A stretch of DNA of 64,000 nucleotides from Cytidiella melzeri. Lineage: Eukaryota > Basidiomycota > Agaricomycetes > Polyporales > Irpicaceae. The notes beneath the pieces were generated by a model that had not been told where the DNA came from, made no database searches, and was given only the letters and a program-made list of their open reading frames with translations. This document shows, piece by piece, positions 21,747 to 32,940 of the stretch. Each line of letters opens with the position of its first letter. Position 1 is the stretch's first letter. The stretch covers positions 62,001 to 126,000 of the forward strand of contig JABYQR010000049.1 of the NCBI GenBank assembly GCA_022592445.1, in the 5' to 3' direction. Position numbers and translations under genes: made by a program.

Positions 21747-24705
21747 ATGGCCAACGCCTACAGAGTCAAGATTGCGGCTCGCCTTAGACCCCCAATCGCT
21801 GGCGAAGTTAATGACGATGGTGTTCAAGTACAACCAGCTGACAACGGTGTCTCCAATATCTGCGTCCCAAACCCTCGCGACGGCTCTCAAATATTTAAAT
21901 TCCCGTTAGCCACTCGCTTGTCTATCATATGACTTGGAGGTGCTGAAGCCGCTGCAGACTCACATCTTGCTACGGTCACGATTCTACACAGGAAGAAATA
22001 TTTGAAAACGATGTGCGGCCTCTGATTGATATCGTATACAGTGGCATCGTAAGTGTCATATTATTGTCAAGTGTAACTTGCAGTCATATTGATTCGTATC
22101 CTTCGACAGACCGTCACTGTCTTCGCTTATGGAGTAACGTCTTCTGGTAAAACGCACACCATGCAAGGGACCAGATCCCAGCCTGGAATTATTCCCAGAG
22201 CCGTCGAAGTTTGTTCTCCTGTTACCCTCCACTAAGGTCTACCTATCTGACTACATATTAGGCGTTATTCCACAAGCAATCAGGACTGCAACGATATCAT
22301 GCGCAACTCGCTGTTTCATACATGGAAATTTACAAAGACGAAGTTTACGACCTGCTCGTTGACCGCGACAATGTAAGTCTCAAATATCAAAAGAGACTGT
22401 GCTAACGCTAATTGCGCTTATCCTTAGGCTCCTAAGCTTCCTGTACGAGAAAATGAAGCTGGGAAGGTTTTTGTCGCGAATCTCACTGCTTTACCAGTCG
22501 ATTCTTTCGAAGACTTCGAGAAACTCTACGCGTAAGTGATGCGCGAATTGTCCGTGCTCGGCAATGTGCTAAGCAACGCGTTAGACGTGCATCCAAGCAT
22601 CGCTCAGTAGCTTCCACGAACCTCAATCGTGCATCCTCTCGCTCTCACGCCATTCTCACTATCACTGTGACCATCACCGATCCTATTGAGCATCGAAGTC
22701 AGTAATAGTTAGCGGGTCGTGGTGGATCGTTCATTTATCCACTGATCCTTTTCACAAAGCCCTTTCCGGAAAGCTGAATCTTGTCGATCTGGCGGGTTCT
22801 GAGAACAACAAGGTGTGTTTCTTGCTGTGGATATCCATTTGTATCCTCTACCTGGCATCTCAACTGTACTTCTCTTCCCTAGATGACCGGAAATGATCCG
22901 TCACGGATGGCTGAATCATCCGCAATCAACAAATCATTAAGTGTGCTTGGCCAGGTCGTGCACGCGTTGAATCAAGGAGCAGTACGTAGCTCGACCGTCG
23001 CTATAACTTCAGGGAAAGCTGAACGACTGTTCATTCTTAAGAGCCGTATCCCTTATCGGAATTCCAAGTTGACTCGCCTTCTACAAGACGCACTGGGTGG
23101 CAGCTCAGTCGGTCTGCTGATTTGTAACCTTGCCCCAGGGTTGAAGTTTAGGCAAGATACTCTGAATACACTGAAGTGAGTCTGGCGAGTATCACCGGTC
23201 TTCTTATATCTCTTCTGATTCGTGATGTCAGTTTTGCTGTTCGCACCAAGAATATCGAAAACAAACCAGTCGTAAACGAGCGAGGTATGCCTGCAAAAGC
23301 GGTTGTTGTTGATGCCAAGACCTCACACAACTGATATTTATTCGTAGACAATCGACTCGCTCCCAAACCTCATTTCGCAGCAATACAGCCAGCCGCTCCG
23401 AAGCTCGCTGTTGCGGTTCTTCCAACCCTTCTCAGCACCGCATTAACAAGTGGGGGAAGACAATCACTGGCTCCTATCAGCCGTCCGTCGTCTTCCACAG
23501 GTGGTTTACGGGTTCCCAGACCCTTCATCGCTAGCTACAGCGGTTCAAACAGGCTTAGCCAAATGTTGCCACCGCCTCCTATACCACAGCTCCAGAAAGC
23601 TACGCTAGCACTCACCGATAAGGAAATTGATGAAAGAGTGAGCGTCGCTATTATCCTGGCTCATGCCGGTTTACAATGTAACCTAATTCTTGGTAGATTG
23701 CTAGGGCTGTTGAAGCTGAAGTTGCCAGGCGTCTTGAAGAACGTGAGAAAGAGCGCGCTCGAGAGGATGAGGCACGGCGTGAAGTGGAAGCTCGACGTGC
23801 TGCTGAAGAAAAGGCGAAAGAACGAGACGCTTTGATTACCGACGTGAATCCATCGGGTGCGGTCACTCCAAACATACAGCGTCAGTCAGAACTCGATGGA
23901 GAATTGAAGAAGCGCCTGGAAGAACTTGAACAGAAGCTGTGAGTTCGACTGGCATGCTGAAATCAAAGAACGCCTTCCGAAGTACTCACAGGTCGTTGGT
24001 CATTGCAGCGAGGACAGTAGTAAAGAAGTCCAGATGGTCGACGTCCTCTCCCCTGTTTCTCGTAAACGAACGGGCAGAGCATACGTCGCGCTCGCACGTT
24101 CCCATTCTCAAAAGTAATGCTTCATAATTTAGAACTTCAGCTATATCTAACACCGGCTAATAGGGGAAACCTCGAGCTAGCTCTCGACCTCTACCGCAAA
24201 GCTGAGACCTACGTTCCCGAAAACACCAAGCTCAAAGAAAGGTACCCAGACTTGAACTCGATATTATGTTGAGGCAACATTGCTGACTAGGATCAAACCC
24301 TGATATAGAATCATTGAGATTGAGTGGGCGGTAAAACACGACAAGCCCTTCCAGCCTTCGCCTAAACGGACGAAGAATAGGTCTCGGAAGAGAACCAAAT
24401 CCTCCAAGTCAGATCACTCAGCTGCCCAGAGCGACAATGATTTCTTCCCTCACGCGGACACATCTGAGGGCATCAGCTTGAAAGGGAAGGAAAAGGAGAA
24501 CTTCGGCGTTGAACTGACGAACACTGCCGCACTTCAAGTGGGTAGCCCTCCGAAACGACTCGCGGCGGAGATGCTGGAGGGCGGTTCCTTAGGAACACCA
24601 CGAAAGCACAAGAAAGGGAAAGTCTCTGTGGATGAGGATGACGACGGAGATTGGGAGCAATGGGAACCACCGGCACCAATGAAGAAGAGACAGGAGGTGC
24701 TGTGA
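21747..24705 (+). CDS. Kinesin-10 (Kid/KIF22-like) motor protein
   Basis: Many short exons from the ATG at 21747. N-terminal motor: [13 protein letters not shown]-loop [14 protein letters not shown], switch I NRASSRSH, switch [10 protein letters not shown], and [16 protein letters not shown]. After the motor comes a Pro/Ser-rich linker, a charged coiled coil ([20 protein letters not shown] pattern), a TPR-like stretch ([20 protein letters not shown]) and a basic tail ([17 protein letters not shown]) that could touch DNA. The motor-first layout with RLRPP and GVIPRA-like positions fits kinesin-10, the chromokinesins that push chromosome arms from the pole. Kinesin-8 is less likely because its neck is absent. 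The stop is at 24705. Confidence 0.82.
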
Positions 24706-25127
24706 TCACCGGTGATAGGTTTTCTTGTGGAACCATAGTGTGTCTGATGAGATACCCTTTTGTCTCCAAGAGTGAAAGTTATTGATTTGCGTAAGGATAC
24801 AATTTCGGAACCGGGTGCACAATTGCAATAACGTGTGTGTAGGAAGAGAATACGGCGAAGTGCTAGGGAAAATGAGTAAATTTCGGAGGATAGCGGAGCC
24901 TGTGGTTGAATATTGATACAAGAGCCGTAGTGGCGAAAATGCAGTCTAAAAAAATGTGAGGCAAGGTCTTGAACGGAGAGCAAACGCAGCTGTTAATCGA
25001 TACAAGGGTAAGGGCTACAGTGAAAAATAGTCAAGGTGAAGAACGCGGTCCAACGCAAGCATCATTTAAGCCGTTAAAATGGCCAGTACAATATCTATAG
25101 GCTGGTGGTGAGATTTCGGAAGTCTGA
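24706..25127. other. Convergent intergenic region
   Basis: 420 bp between the kinesin (plus) and the next gene (minus), both ending here. It holds two 3' UTRs; no gene, repeat or RNA was recognised. Confidence 0.4.
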
Positions 25128-26419
25128 TCACGCAGGATAGCGGGAACTGCCCCCAGATGCTTGATGATGACGTTGCGAGGACGCAATATGCGGAGGTGCT
25201 GGGTCGAATGGAGTATGCCCGGAGCCTGAGCTATAGGGAAGTGACCTGGGAACCAGGTTGGCGTTCATGATGAACTCGGGAAAATTGGACTGCAGAAACA
25301 GAGCGCCGACGAGCAAATTCCGCGAAGTACCCGTAGGCATTAGGATGATGCCTGCACCAAGGAGTCTATCCGGCACGTTCCAAGGTGCGATCGCTACCTA
25401 TTCAAACGGTAAAAAGGCTGATGGGTTAGTCAAGGTCGTCTAATTGCTGGTTACGTTCTGTCCGACACACTTACTGATTGTGTCTGCATGAGCAGGTCTG
25501 CGAGATGTTTAAAGGTCTCTTCATTCGCCCTGCTGGCAGCAGTGTCCGGCAGCCTATCCGGCATAAACATACACATGGGGGGAGCGTTCGTCTTCACCCA
25601 ATCATGGACTTCGCGAAGCAAAGGCCTGTGATTGATGAGCTGGAGGTAGAAGATCCTCGGCCATAACTCTGTTTGGCTGCTTGGGCTTACACATAAGTTG
25701 GTAGACTGCGCCATAAAACTCGGAAACAACTCACTTGTCCCCATCAGTCTCCGCAGCAGTGCAATATAACTGTTGCGCGATACCTTGAGAAGAAGGACTA
25801 GAAGGAGGAGCAATGAGGATACCCCTCCATGGGCGGCCATGAGGAACCTGGGCATTGGGCGGGGGGATAAAGCTCTCTAGATGGGTAGGAAGTCTGAACA
25901 TGTTTGGCTGTCTAGGTGCGACGCGTGGTACGCGTGCAAGTCCGAGGCGTGCAAGGATGAAAACGGATTCTGAGGAAAGTAGACATCGAGCCGTCCGCCT
26001 TTAACTGATTTCGGGCGATGGCTGCATGAATAATAGCAAATTATCCCTGGGATCAAAGAAAATACAGCTGACGCACCTGAACATGAAGGTCGCAGGTACG
26101 TGTATTGCCGACTAAGGGCTGTTGCATTCTAGCTTTTACCTGGCAACTCCGTCTCCGCTCAGGCCGGTACTGGTTGGATTGGAGGTACCTCGCCGTCCGA
26201 CTTGGATTGCACCCGCTGCCCGAGAAGACCTTGCCTGGCAATCGTTGTCGAGACTGAAGGTAGGGTCTTGAGGGGCTTTCAGGAGGTGTCGGGTAGAATA
26301 ATTCCATTTGACTCTCCAGGAGCTGATGGATTTCAGGCCAATCTCAGCCTTGTCTGACCGACAACATCGTCAAGGGAACTCACCGCACTTGGACGACGCC
26401 AATATTCGGCGTCCGACAT
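25128..26419 (-). CDS. Unrecognised Pro-rich protein with a C-terminal globular part
   Basis: A spliced model from ATG 26419 gives MSDAEYWRRPS, then LYPTPPESPSRP-type low complexity, a Pro-rich segment (HLESFIPPPNAQVPHGRP), then a globular part with LWPRIFYLQLINHRPLLREV, HDWVKTNAPPMC, NEETFKHLADLLMQ, IAPWNVPDRLLGAGIILMP and LLVGALFLQSNFPEFI. It ends in a Ser/Gln/Pro tail at 25128. The alternation of beta strands and helices in the last 130 residues is faintly like SPOC or Med25-type domains, but I do not assert that. The middle join near 25950-26060 is uncertain. No membrane helix or signal peptide is convincing. Confidence 0.45.
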
Positions 26420-26738
26420 CTACGCAGACCCAGCTAAAGCATTCACTATCATATGGTTGAAACGAGTGTACATACCTTCTCCTGGTGCCCTGTACTTACT
26501 GACGTTGGAAGAAACCGCGTGTGGTAGACAACGCATATTACGAGGCTCAATGAGCCTTCTTCACAGGTCTCTATTCACAATTGGTCGTTGACCTGGAGAC
26601 GCGATGACTCGGAAGAGCGCACCTCAGCAGTACTTCAACATCATTCCATCGTCAACGCGTCGCCCAATTGCTTGTCATATGTATGCGAGATGCGCGCAGT
26701 GAGTTCAAGCACTCCATAAGTATACATATCAAGCAGAG
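26420..26738. other. Short intergenic region
   Basis: 320 bp between two minus-strand genes, holding the AsnRS 3' UTR and the next gene's promoter. Nothing else seen. Confidence 0.35.
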
Positions 26739-28356
26739 CTAGAGTAACATCCGTCCCGCCCAGCGTGGCATGGGAATGCACTCCCGTACGTTCTCAATGC
26801 CACTGAGCCAGCTGATTAGCCTCTCGAAACCAAGTCCAAACCCACCATGCGGCGCCCCTCCGTATTTGCGTAGGTCGACATACCATCCGTAGTCTTCCAT
26901 ATTCAGCCCGTGGTCGGCTATCGCTCGTCGCAATTGATCTTCTCGTGCTTCGCGCAGAGAACCCCCGACTAGCTCGCCAAGATAAGGCACCAGCAAATCG
27001 AAGCAGGCTACAGTATCTTTGTCTGCATTTTGACGCATGTAGAATGGCTTGATTCGAGTCGGATAATCCGTCACAAACACGGGTCCTCCTACAAGTTTCT
27101 CTGCTAGCCATCGTTCATGTTCGCTTTGGAGGGGCTTTCCCCAGCCGGTCGGGAACTTGAAAAGCCTGCTGGATGACTGCTCCTTCTCCAGCTCCTTCAT
27201 CGCATCTGTGTAAGTGACTCTTGTCCATTGTTCTGAACGGGAAGCGTTTTGCAGTACTCGGGCCCGTGAGGGATCCATACCCTTTTGGAGCGTAGCGAGG
27301 TCTGCACTGCGCTGTTGAAGCGTCGTCTTAATTGCGTCTTCTACTACTTGACACAGTTCCTGGACAGAATCGGTGAAGGCCCATTCCGCTTCCAGCATCC
27401 AGAACTCTGCAAGATGCCGGCCAGTCTGCGAGCGTTCGGCTCTGAAACAGGGCGAAATGGTGAATACGCGAGATATTGACGAGGAGAGTGCCTCCAGGTG
27501 TAATTGAGATGATACTGTGAGATACGCAGGACGTCCAAAAAATTCAGCGGGACGTTGGAGGGCTTTCACCTCTGTAGGTGAAGTAGAACTATTGGAAGTA
27601 AGAGCCTGAGATGGTTCAGTGGAAGTGTGAGATGTCCCAACCCGGAACGTTTCCCCTGCACCTTCGCAGTCGCTCGAGGTCACGATGGGTGTGTGCGCAT
27701 AACGAAAGCCTTGAGCCTGGGCATCTCGGTCAGTTTGGCACAGAATGGCACAACAAAGAGGCTTGCCTGGAAATAGTCGTGTAGAGTCCTCAGTGTCTCA
27801 TCACGGAGTCGTAAAACGGCCGCCCCCTCATCTGTGCGAGTTCGGAGATGGCAGTGGTCTCGAAGGTATTCCGTTGTTAATGCCTGTTTTTGAATCGGGT
27901 ACGTCTAAATAGCAGAAGCGACAGTTGTTAGAAGCCCACAAATCGAATTTCCTACTAACCTCTGGATTGCATTGCCCAACAATATCTACCGCATGCACTT
28001 GCAGCTCCTTCGCCTGACCTGGGCCCATGCTCTCTGTCAGCACACCAGTCAATTGCACAGCAGATCCATTCGTGAGACTGTCGGTATGCGTGTAAATGGG
28101 AGGACAGAGCAATGAGCGCCATAGAAACATACCTCCTTGCCAACGCAGGCTCTGTGAAGACGGCCTGTAGCCCTGACGGCGACGAGCCATCGGTGATGAC
28201 GGCGAACGCGACTCGCTTCTGACGTCGAACTGACTTAACCCAGCCATTCACTTGAATAGCGGTCGTCGAGGGCGTCGGCGTGCCTTGCGAGAGCAGCTGC
28301 CCTATTGTTGGTCGAAGACCCTTGGTGAGGGTGGTAATGTAACGACGGACAACCAT
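26739..28356 (-). CDS. SLM5: Mitochondrial asparaginyl-tRNA synthetase (class II)
   Basis: Several exons from ATG 28356. The N-terminus is basic (MVVRRYITTLTKGLRPT), as for mitochondrial import. An OB-fold anticodon-binding domain follows (VNGWVKSVRRQKRVAFAVI, GSAVQLTGVLTESMGPGQ). Class II core: TPIVTSSDCEGAGETF, motif 2 in FTISPCFRAERSQTGRHLAE, and motif 3 in GGFGLGFERLISWLSGIENV. The protein ends RECIPMPRWAGRMLL. It charges mitochondrial tRNA-Asn. Aspartyl-tRNA synthetase is the nearest alternative, but the OB domain, GEGAGE-type active-site loop and short length fit AsnRS. Confidence 0.9.
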
Positions 28357-28859
28357 GAGAGCTCAAGCTTCAAGCAGCGCGCTTTGACGCTCCCTTCAAA
28401 AAGCGAGCAAAAAGCGATGGGACAGAGCGGCTTTCGTTCGTGTCGCACAGCTGCAGCGCAAGGCGTGAAACTGTGAGAGCTGTGGGATATGGCGCGAAGA
28501 TAGCATCAGGACGAGCAGCAGAGGGTATAGAGAATGCACAAGCGTACTGCAATGTATGAGTGGGGTTGGCCGCGCGAACATCGTTACCACTGGTCAATGC
28601 ACGCACAACGAATGCGCCAGCATTATAACAACGAACTTGAAAGACAGCTATACGACATTTGACTCGTCCTCGAACGAGCCCACCGAAGGCACTGTTACAC
28701 ACGAAGCAGACTTAAGCGGAGAGCGCATGCTCCTTTTACTAGGCGACACTCGCAATATACGTGTCCAATACAGCGTACAAGTGAGACTTGCACATCTTGG
28801 CATATTCACTGCCCTTTGCCAGTATCCCTCCTCTAGCACGAGTCCAAAAGTTGGGCATT
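28357..28859. other. Intergenic region upstream of the mitochondrial AsnRS
   Basis: 500 bp between SmD1 (3' end) and AsnRS (5' end), both on the minus strand. It should hold the AsnRS promoter. Open frames here do not resemble any family. Confidence 0.4.
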
Positions 28860-29445
28860 TCAGAAGCCTCGTCCCCGCCCTCTGCCCCTGCCTCGGCCAC
28901 CACGACCTCTGTCTGGTCCTCCTCCTCCACGACCTCCTCTTCCTCTGCCTCGCACATCGTCCTTCTTCTTGCTCTTCGGCTTCGGGGCATCATCTACAAG
29001 CAGTGTGTCAAGGGGTAGCGCGTCAGGCAACACGAAGTAGCGGATGTTGTTGCCCCGGATCGACAGAGAATCGAGTGTCGTAGGTTCACGGTTGCGAGCA
29101 GTCATCTTCACAGTCTTGAGATGCGTGTTCATCTGCATGTCCACGCCTAAGGACACACATGCTGGGTTAGCTGCTGCAGCACGTTAAGATGAAGGGACGC
29201 ACCAGTAATTGTTCCATGGACAACCGAGCCGTTCTTCAACTCAACCGTAACAGTCTCATTGTTCAATTTCATCAAAAACCTATACAACGCAACATGTATT
29301 GAGTAATCAGTTGGACAGTATCACCTCGAAGAGTACGGCCATTCAAAATGATGATGGAAACTGCAGATTGTGCTTTCCGCTGAGCTTCTTGCTTGCAATG
29401 TAGCAGAATACGCTTGAGAAAGAATATTCACCTGACAAGCTTCAT
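28860..29445 (-). CDS. SMD1: Spliceosomal core protein SmD1
   Basis: Three exons: 29445-29432, 29279 to about 29213, and about 29155-28860. The first codes only MKLVR's first 14 bases; the second continues [18 protein letters not shown] and VVHGTITG (Sm1 motif); the third carries [34 protein letters not shown] (Sm2 motif) and [10 protein letters not shown]. The tail is a Lys patch plus GRGRGG-type Arg-Gly repeats, the target of symmetric arginine methylation in this family. SmD1 is part of the heptameric Sm ring on U1, U2, U4 and U5 snRNAs. Intron 1 (29431-29280) is 152 nt, long for this genome. Confidence 0.96.
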
Positions 29446-30933
29446 CTTGATTGTCCGATATTAGAGGCGTTACAGTGTGAAGTTGCGAGACGAGACTGCT
29501 GGTGGTATAAAACGAGGTGGCGACCTGTAAGATGGTTCCAATACAAAACCCGTTTAGGAAGGTGGGCGGCATCACCTCAGGTCACGTGGCCCTACACAAA
29601 CATTTGTTTGCGAATGTACTGTACATATACTTTTATTCTCGCACCGTGACGGGAGATAGTACAGGAGACAGGTACTGTAACCTCAGAGTTGAAGGTACTT
29701 TCGCAAGTCACTCAGCCGATTTGAATGCTCAGACGATGACTTGATGACTATCCCACAGGAAGCGACGGAAAATGTATCTCTCGACCAGCCTGAGATTCAT
29801 GGGCTAATCTTCCTGAACAAATTCAGAGCTGTACGGATCCTGTGGAATTGGGGCTGAATATCATTCTTGTCCGTGCAAGGACTGGCGGCCATATCCCGGA
29901 TGGCGCATCGCCTGCATCCTTGAGCAAAAGAGCGACAACACCGTCACTGCAGGCAGTGAGCCAACGAAGAACAATAACCAGACACAGCCTGGAGTATGTC
30001 TGGTTAGCTACAGTTGAAGCATCATGCCGAACCAGACCTGAGGCCTGAAGGCCGAGAGTCATCTAAGCTTCGCTGTGGTGAGCATAAGATCATTGTCGAC
30101 GTTGCACTGTCCCTCCACTCAGCATTGGAGATCTATTGTCGTCTCATCATAGAATGGAACGCCTTTCAGGTGGGCCCCTTACTATCAGCGTGCATGTAAG
30201 TCTCGAGCGACCTCAGCTACTTGCTGTTGTAGACTAATAATGATTATGTTACCATACATTTTCATACCCCAGTCTTGGTGTGTATTCATAGATACAGCGG
30301 AGAGAGCAGAGTTGAGCGCAGTCAGAACTGAATTTTGAAGCCAATGCATTGCTCTGCAGACATGCCCAGAATGCACATTTGGCCGCTCCCAGCAAATATA
30401 TCCTGCCAATTATTTGGTCATCAAGTCGGCAACTGCATGTATAGTTTGTCGCCATAATTGACACGGCATGACCGAGTCTCATTGGCAGCTTGCGGATGCT
30501 GATTGAAGGCAGAGAACGTCGGGACTCAGTACTCAGTACTCACCCTGAGCTAGCTGGACTATCGTAGTTTCGCTGATCAATGGAAATGGGAGAGCTGACG
30601 TAGCAGCCATTGGCCCAACCCGGTGAAAGAATCATTTTCTTTGCCACGTCTGCGAGTGAGTTGTTCTGTCGCTGCGCAGGGTTTTGCGAAAGTGTAAACT
30701 GTGTCCTGGTGGCGGTAATGAGGGGAGACGCAACAGTGAAGCATTCATAATTGCGAAGGCCTCAGTTGTGCGGTCCGCCTGTTGCCTTCAGTATTGTCGA
30801 ACATGTACCTTGAAATACTGAAGCTGACGGCCAGATTTGAGTGAAGAGACATCCATCGCCAGAACAAAGACTTTGCAACGAGCAAAAAATAATTCACGCA
30901 TGTCTCCCAAGATCTGCTCCCAAGCAACACGAA
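29446..30933. other. 1.5-kb gene-poor region
   Basis: No gene could be supported in this long stretch. A short plus-strand frame starting at 29744 (MTIPQEATENVSLDQPEI, 36 codons) reads like protein but stops at once, and another frame at 29842-30048 follows it. They could be the remains of a gene. A direct repeat ACTCAGTACTCAGTACTCA lies near 30524-30543. No tRNA or known ncRNA signature was seen. Confidence 0.35.
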
Positions 30934-32188
30934 TTACTTCCGCCGTGATCCCTTCTCCCTACCACTCCCATGTCCATACGGCTGATACCGACTTTGATAG
31001 TCAGCGCTTCGTTGGTCTTTCTGCCTCGGCTTCGACGACAGCAACGTTGACGAGCTAGACTGCAGAGGTTTTGATGACGTAAACTCTAGATGTGTGCGCT
31101 TTCCAGCGCCGTGAGTCGAAGACTGCTGTTCCGACCGCTGCTTCTGGTACTCGGCTTTGGCCCAAGGTTTCGTAGGGGTCGTCGAGATCAGTAGCGATCG
31201 AGTTGTCGCAGCGGCAAATAACACCACGGAGTCAAGATGTCCAAGTCATAGAGAGGAGAAACGCCAGAGTAACCGTCCTCATCATGTATGCCGCTCGATA
31301 AAACCAGCACGTACCTAGTCTATGTGCATACCATTCCTCCTCGATATCCTCTGGATCCCATAGATTCTTGGGAAAATTGGTTGTTCTCTCGTTGACGTCC
31401 ACGAATTCCACGAGCTTGGTATACAAGTGCGGATTGCGAAACGATCGGTTGGCCATCAACGAATCATTGAAATGCTTGGGATTGCTTGGATCGCGCTTGA
31501 GAGCATGGAACTGGGCAAGTTTTGCCTAGGGAAAATTTGAGCGCTGAGCGCTCACATGAAGCTAGTGAAGGCGTACTTCGATACTCGGATCGCACTCCCC
31601 ATTGGGCTCAAGCGGGATGCCCCAGTCATCGACTCCGGGTATAGGTGGAGGCTGCAGCGCCTTTCGTATGCTGGACAGCTCGTCTTCAGGCTCGTTGCCG
31701 GTGTCTACGGAAACCTCGCTGAAGCGAGTTTCAATACCTGCGGTCGAGCGTGCAGTATCATGTAAGGGAACGCGTGGGTGGGTCTTGAGGTGATGAGGCT
31801 TTTTGATCACAATCTGTGCCTTGTTGCTCGACGTTGCTATATGGCCAAGGTAAACAGATGGAACACATAGAGGAGTTGTAGATTTAAACACTCACGGCCT
31901 GAGAAAGCATCAGCAGCGAGGTTCAACGGTGCATCCTGCCCAACAGAGAACAGTGGCGCGAGCAAAAGGGAAACGAGGACATCAGAAGTCCGCAACAAAG
32001 GCTCTCACATCAGCTTTGTTCGCCGTCCACCTTTTATTGTAACCTATGCCGCCCAAACTCGAGCTCCCTACATCAGCTGGCGAGTCTTCGTTGTCGCTAG
32101 ACTGTTCATCGCCGTACGCTGACAGCCCTAGAGCAGCAGTGTCAGAGGTGTTTCGCGCTGTGAATGAGTTGGACTTGCCGTGTAACAT
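30934..32188 (-). CDS. HCNGP/SAP30-binding protein family splicing factor
   Basis: Several exons. After a short acidic start ([16 protein letters not shown]) comes a linker, then the conserved HCNGP core: [56 protein letters not shown] and [18 protein letters not shown]. The end is Lys/Ser-rich with [16 protein letters not shown]30BP binds the SF3b and RBM17/SPF45 machinery and helps splice short introns in animals; a similar nuclear role is inferred here. Two starts are possible: splicing of a 51-nt GC-AG intron (32178-32128) gives [11 protein letters not shown], while retention keeps frame and adds 17 residues. The intron before the last exon (about 31312-31160) is unusually long. Confidence 0.86.
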
Positions 32189-32940
32189 CGTGGTAAATGT
32201 GGAAGGATCTCAGACGCTCATTGTGGCGCTAGTGCTAGTCCGAATACGGCAGCGGCAGTATTTCCCACGGCAGACCAGCCTCTAAGATGAGATACTCACC
32301 GCATTTGACTGAGCCACCGAACATACAGGATCATAAAAGCTGATTTAATCACACCATGTGTTAGCCCGAGCTGCGCAATGTGTCCTCGCAAAGCTCAGAC
32401 GGCCGGAAGTGTTCAAGTAGCTAGACGAACACACAGACTGCGCAATACGTCAGTTCCGACTAAAGTTCCAAGGTGCAAAGATGGCTCATGACCAGGCCTA
32501 GACCTCCTGCCGCGTGTAGGCTGTGTGCGAAAGAGCTGCAAAGCACGTCGACTGGCAGTGTACAGACGGCGCGTGCCAGTCTACACGCTGATTGGGTTGG
32601 ACAGGAAGATCTAGTGGGCGCTGGTGACGGAAGCGTTCCTGTCCCTCGGCATCTGCCATGCGATACAAGATCTGCACGTGAGAGTGCTTCTTGGCGTATA
32701 AAGTTCCTAATCTAGATGCGCCGACGGACAGGGAAAGTGATGCCACGTGGTCAGAGCCCGACAGGACGGCGGAATGGCTGGAATCGGGTACTTAAGGCGC
32801 GGCGGTTGTTTGCCCAACAACTCCCACTTCATAAGCCACGCCCTCTCTCCATCCATCATCTACCCTCTCTCCTCCCCTCCTCCTCACCTCCTCGTCGCAT
32901 ACAGCGTCTCCGGCGACACAGAGCACGTTCCGCTCAGTTC
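32189..32940. promoter_or_regulatory. Divergent promoter region, SAP30BP / Tup1
   Basis: 750 bp between divergent genes. The Tup1 side (32830-32940) is strongly pyrimidine-rich with many CTCC and CATC runs, typical of fungal leaders and core promoters without a TATA box. No other element was assigned. Confidence 0.45.

Noticed and set aside
28556..29083. Plus-strand 175-codon frame across SmD1
   Set aside because: It is the antisense shadow of the SmD1 Arg-Gly tail and 3' region; composition reflects the opposite strand.
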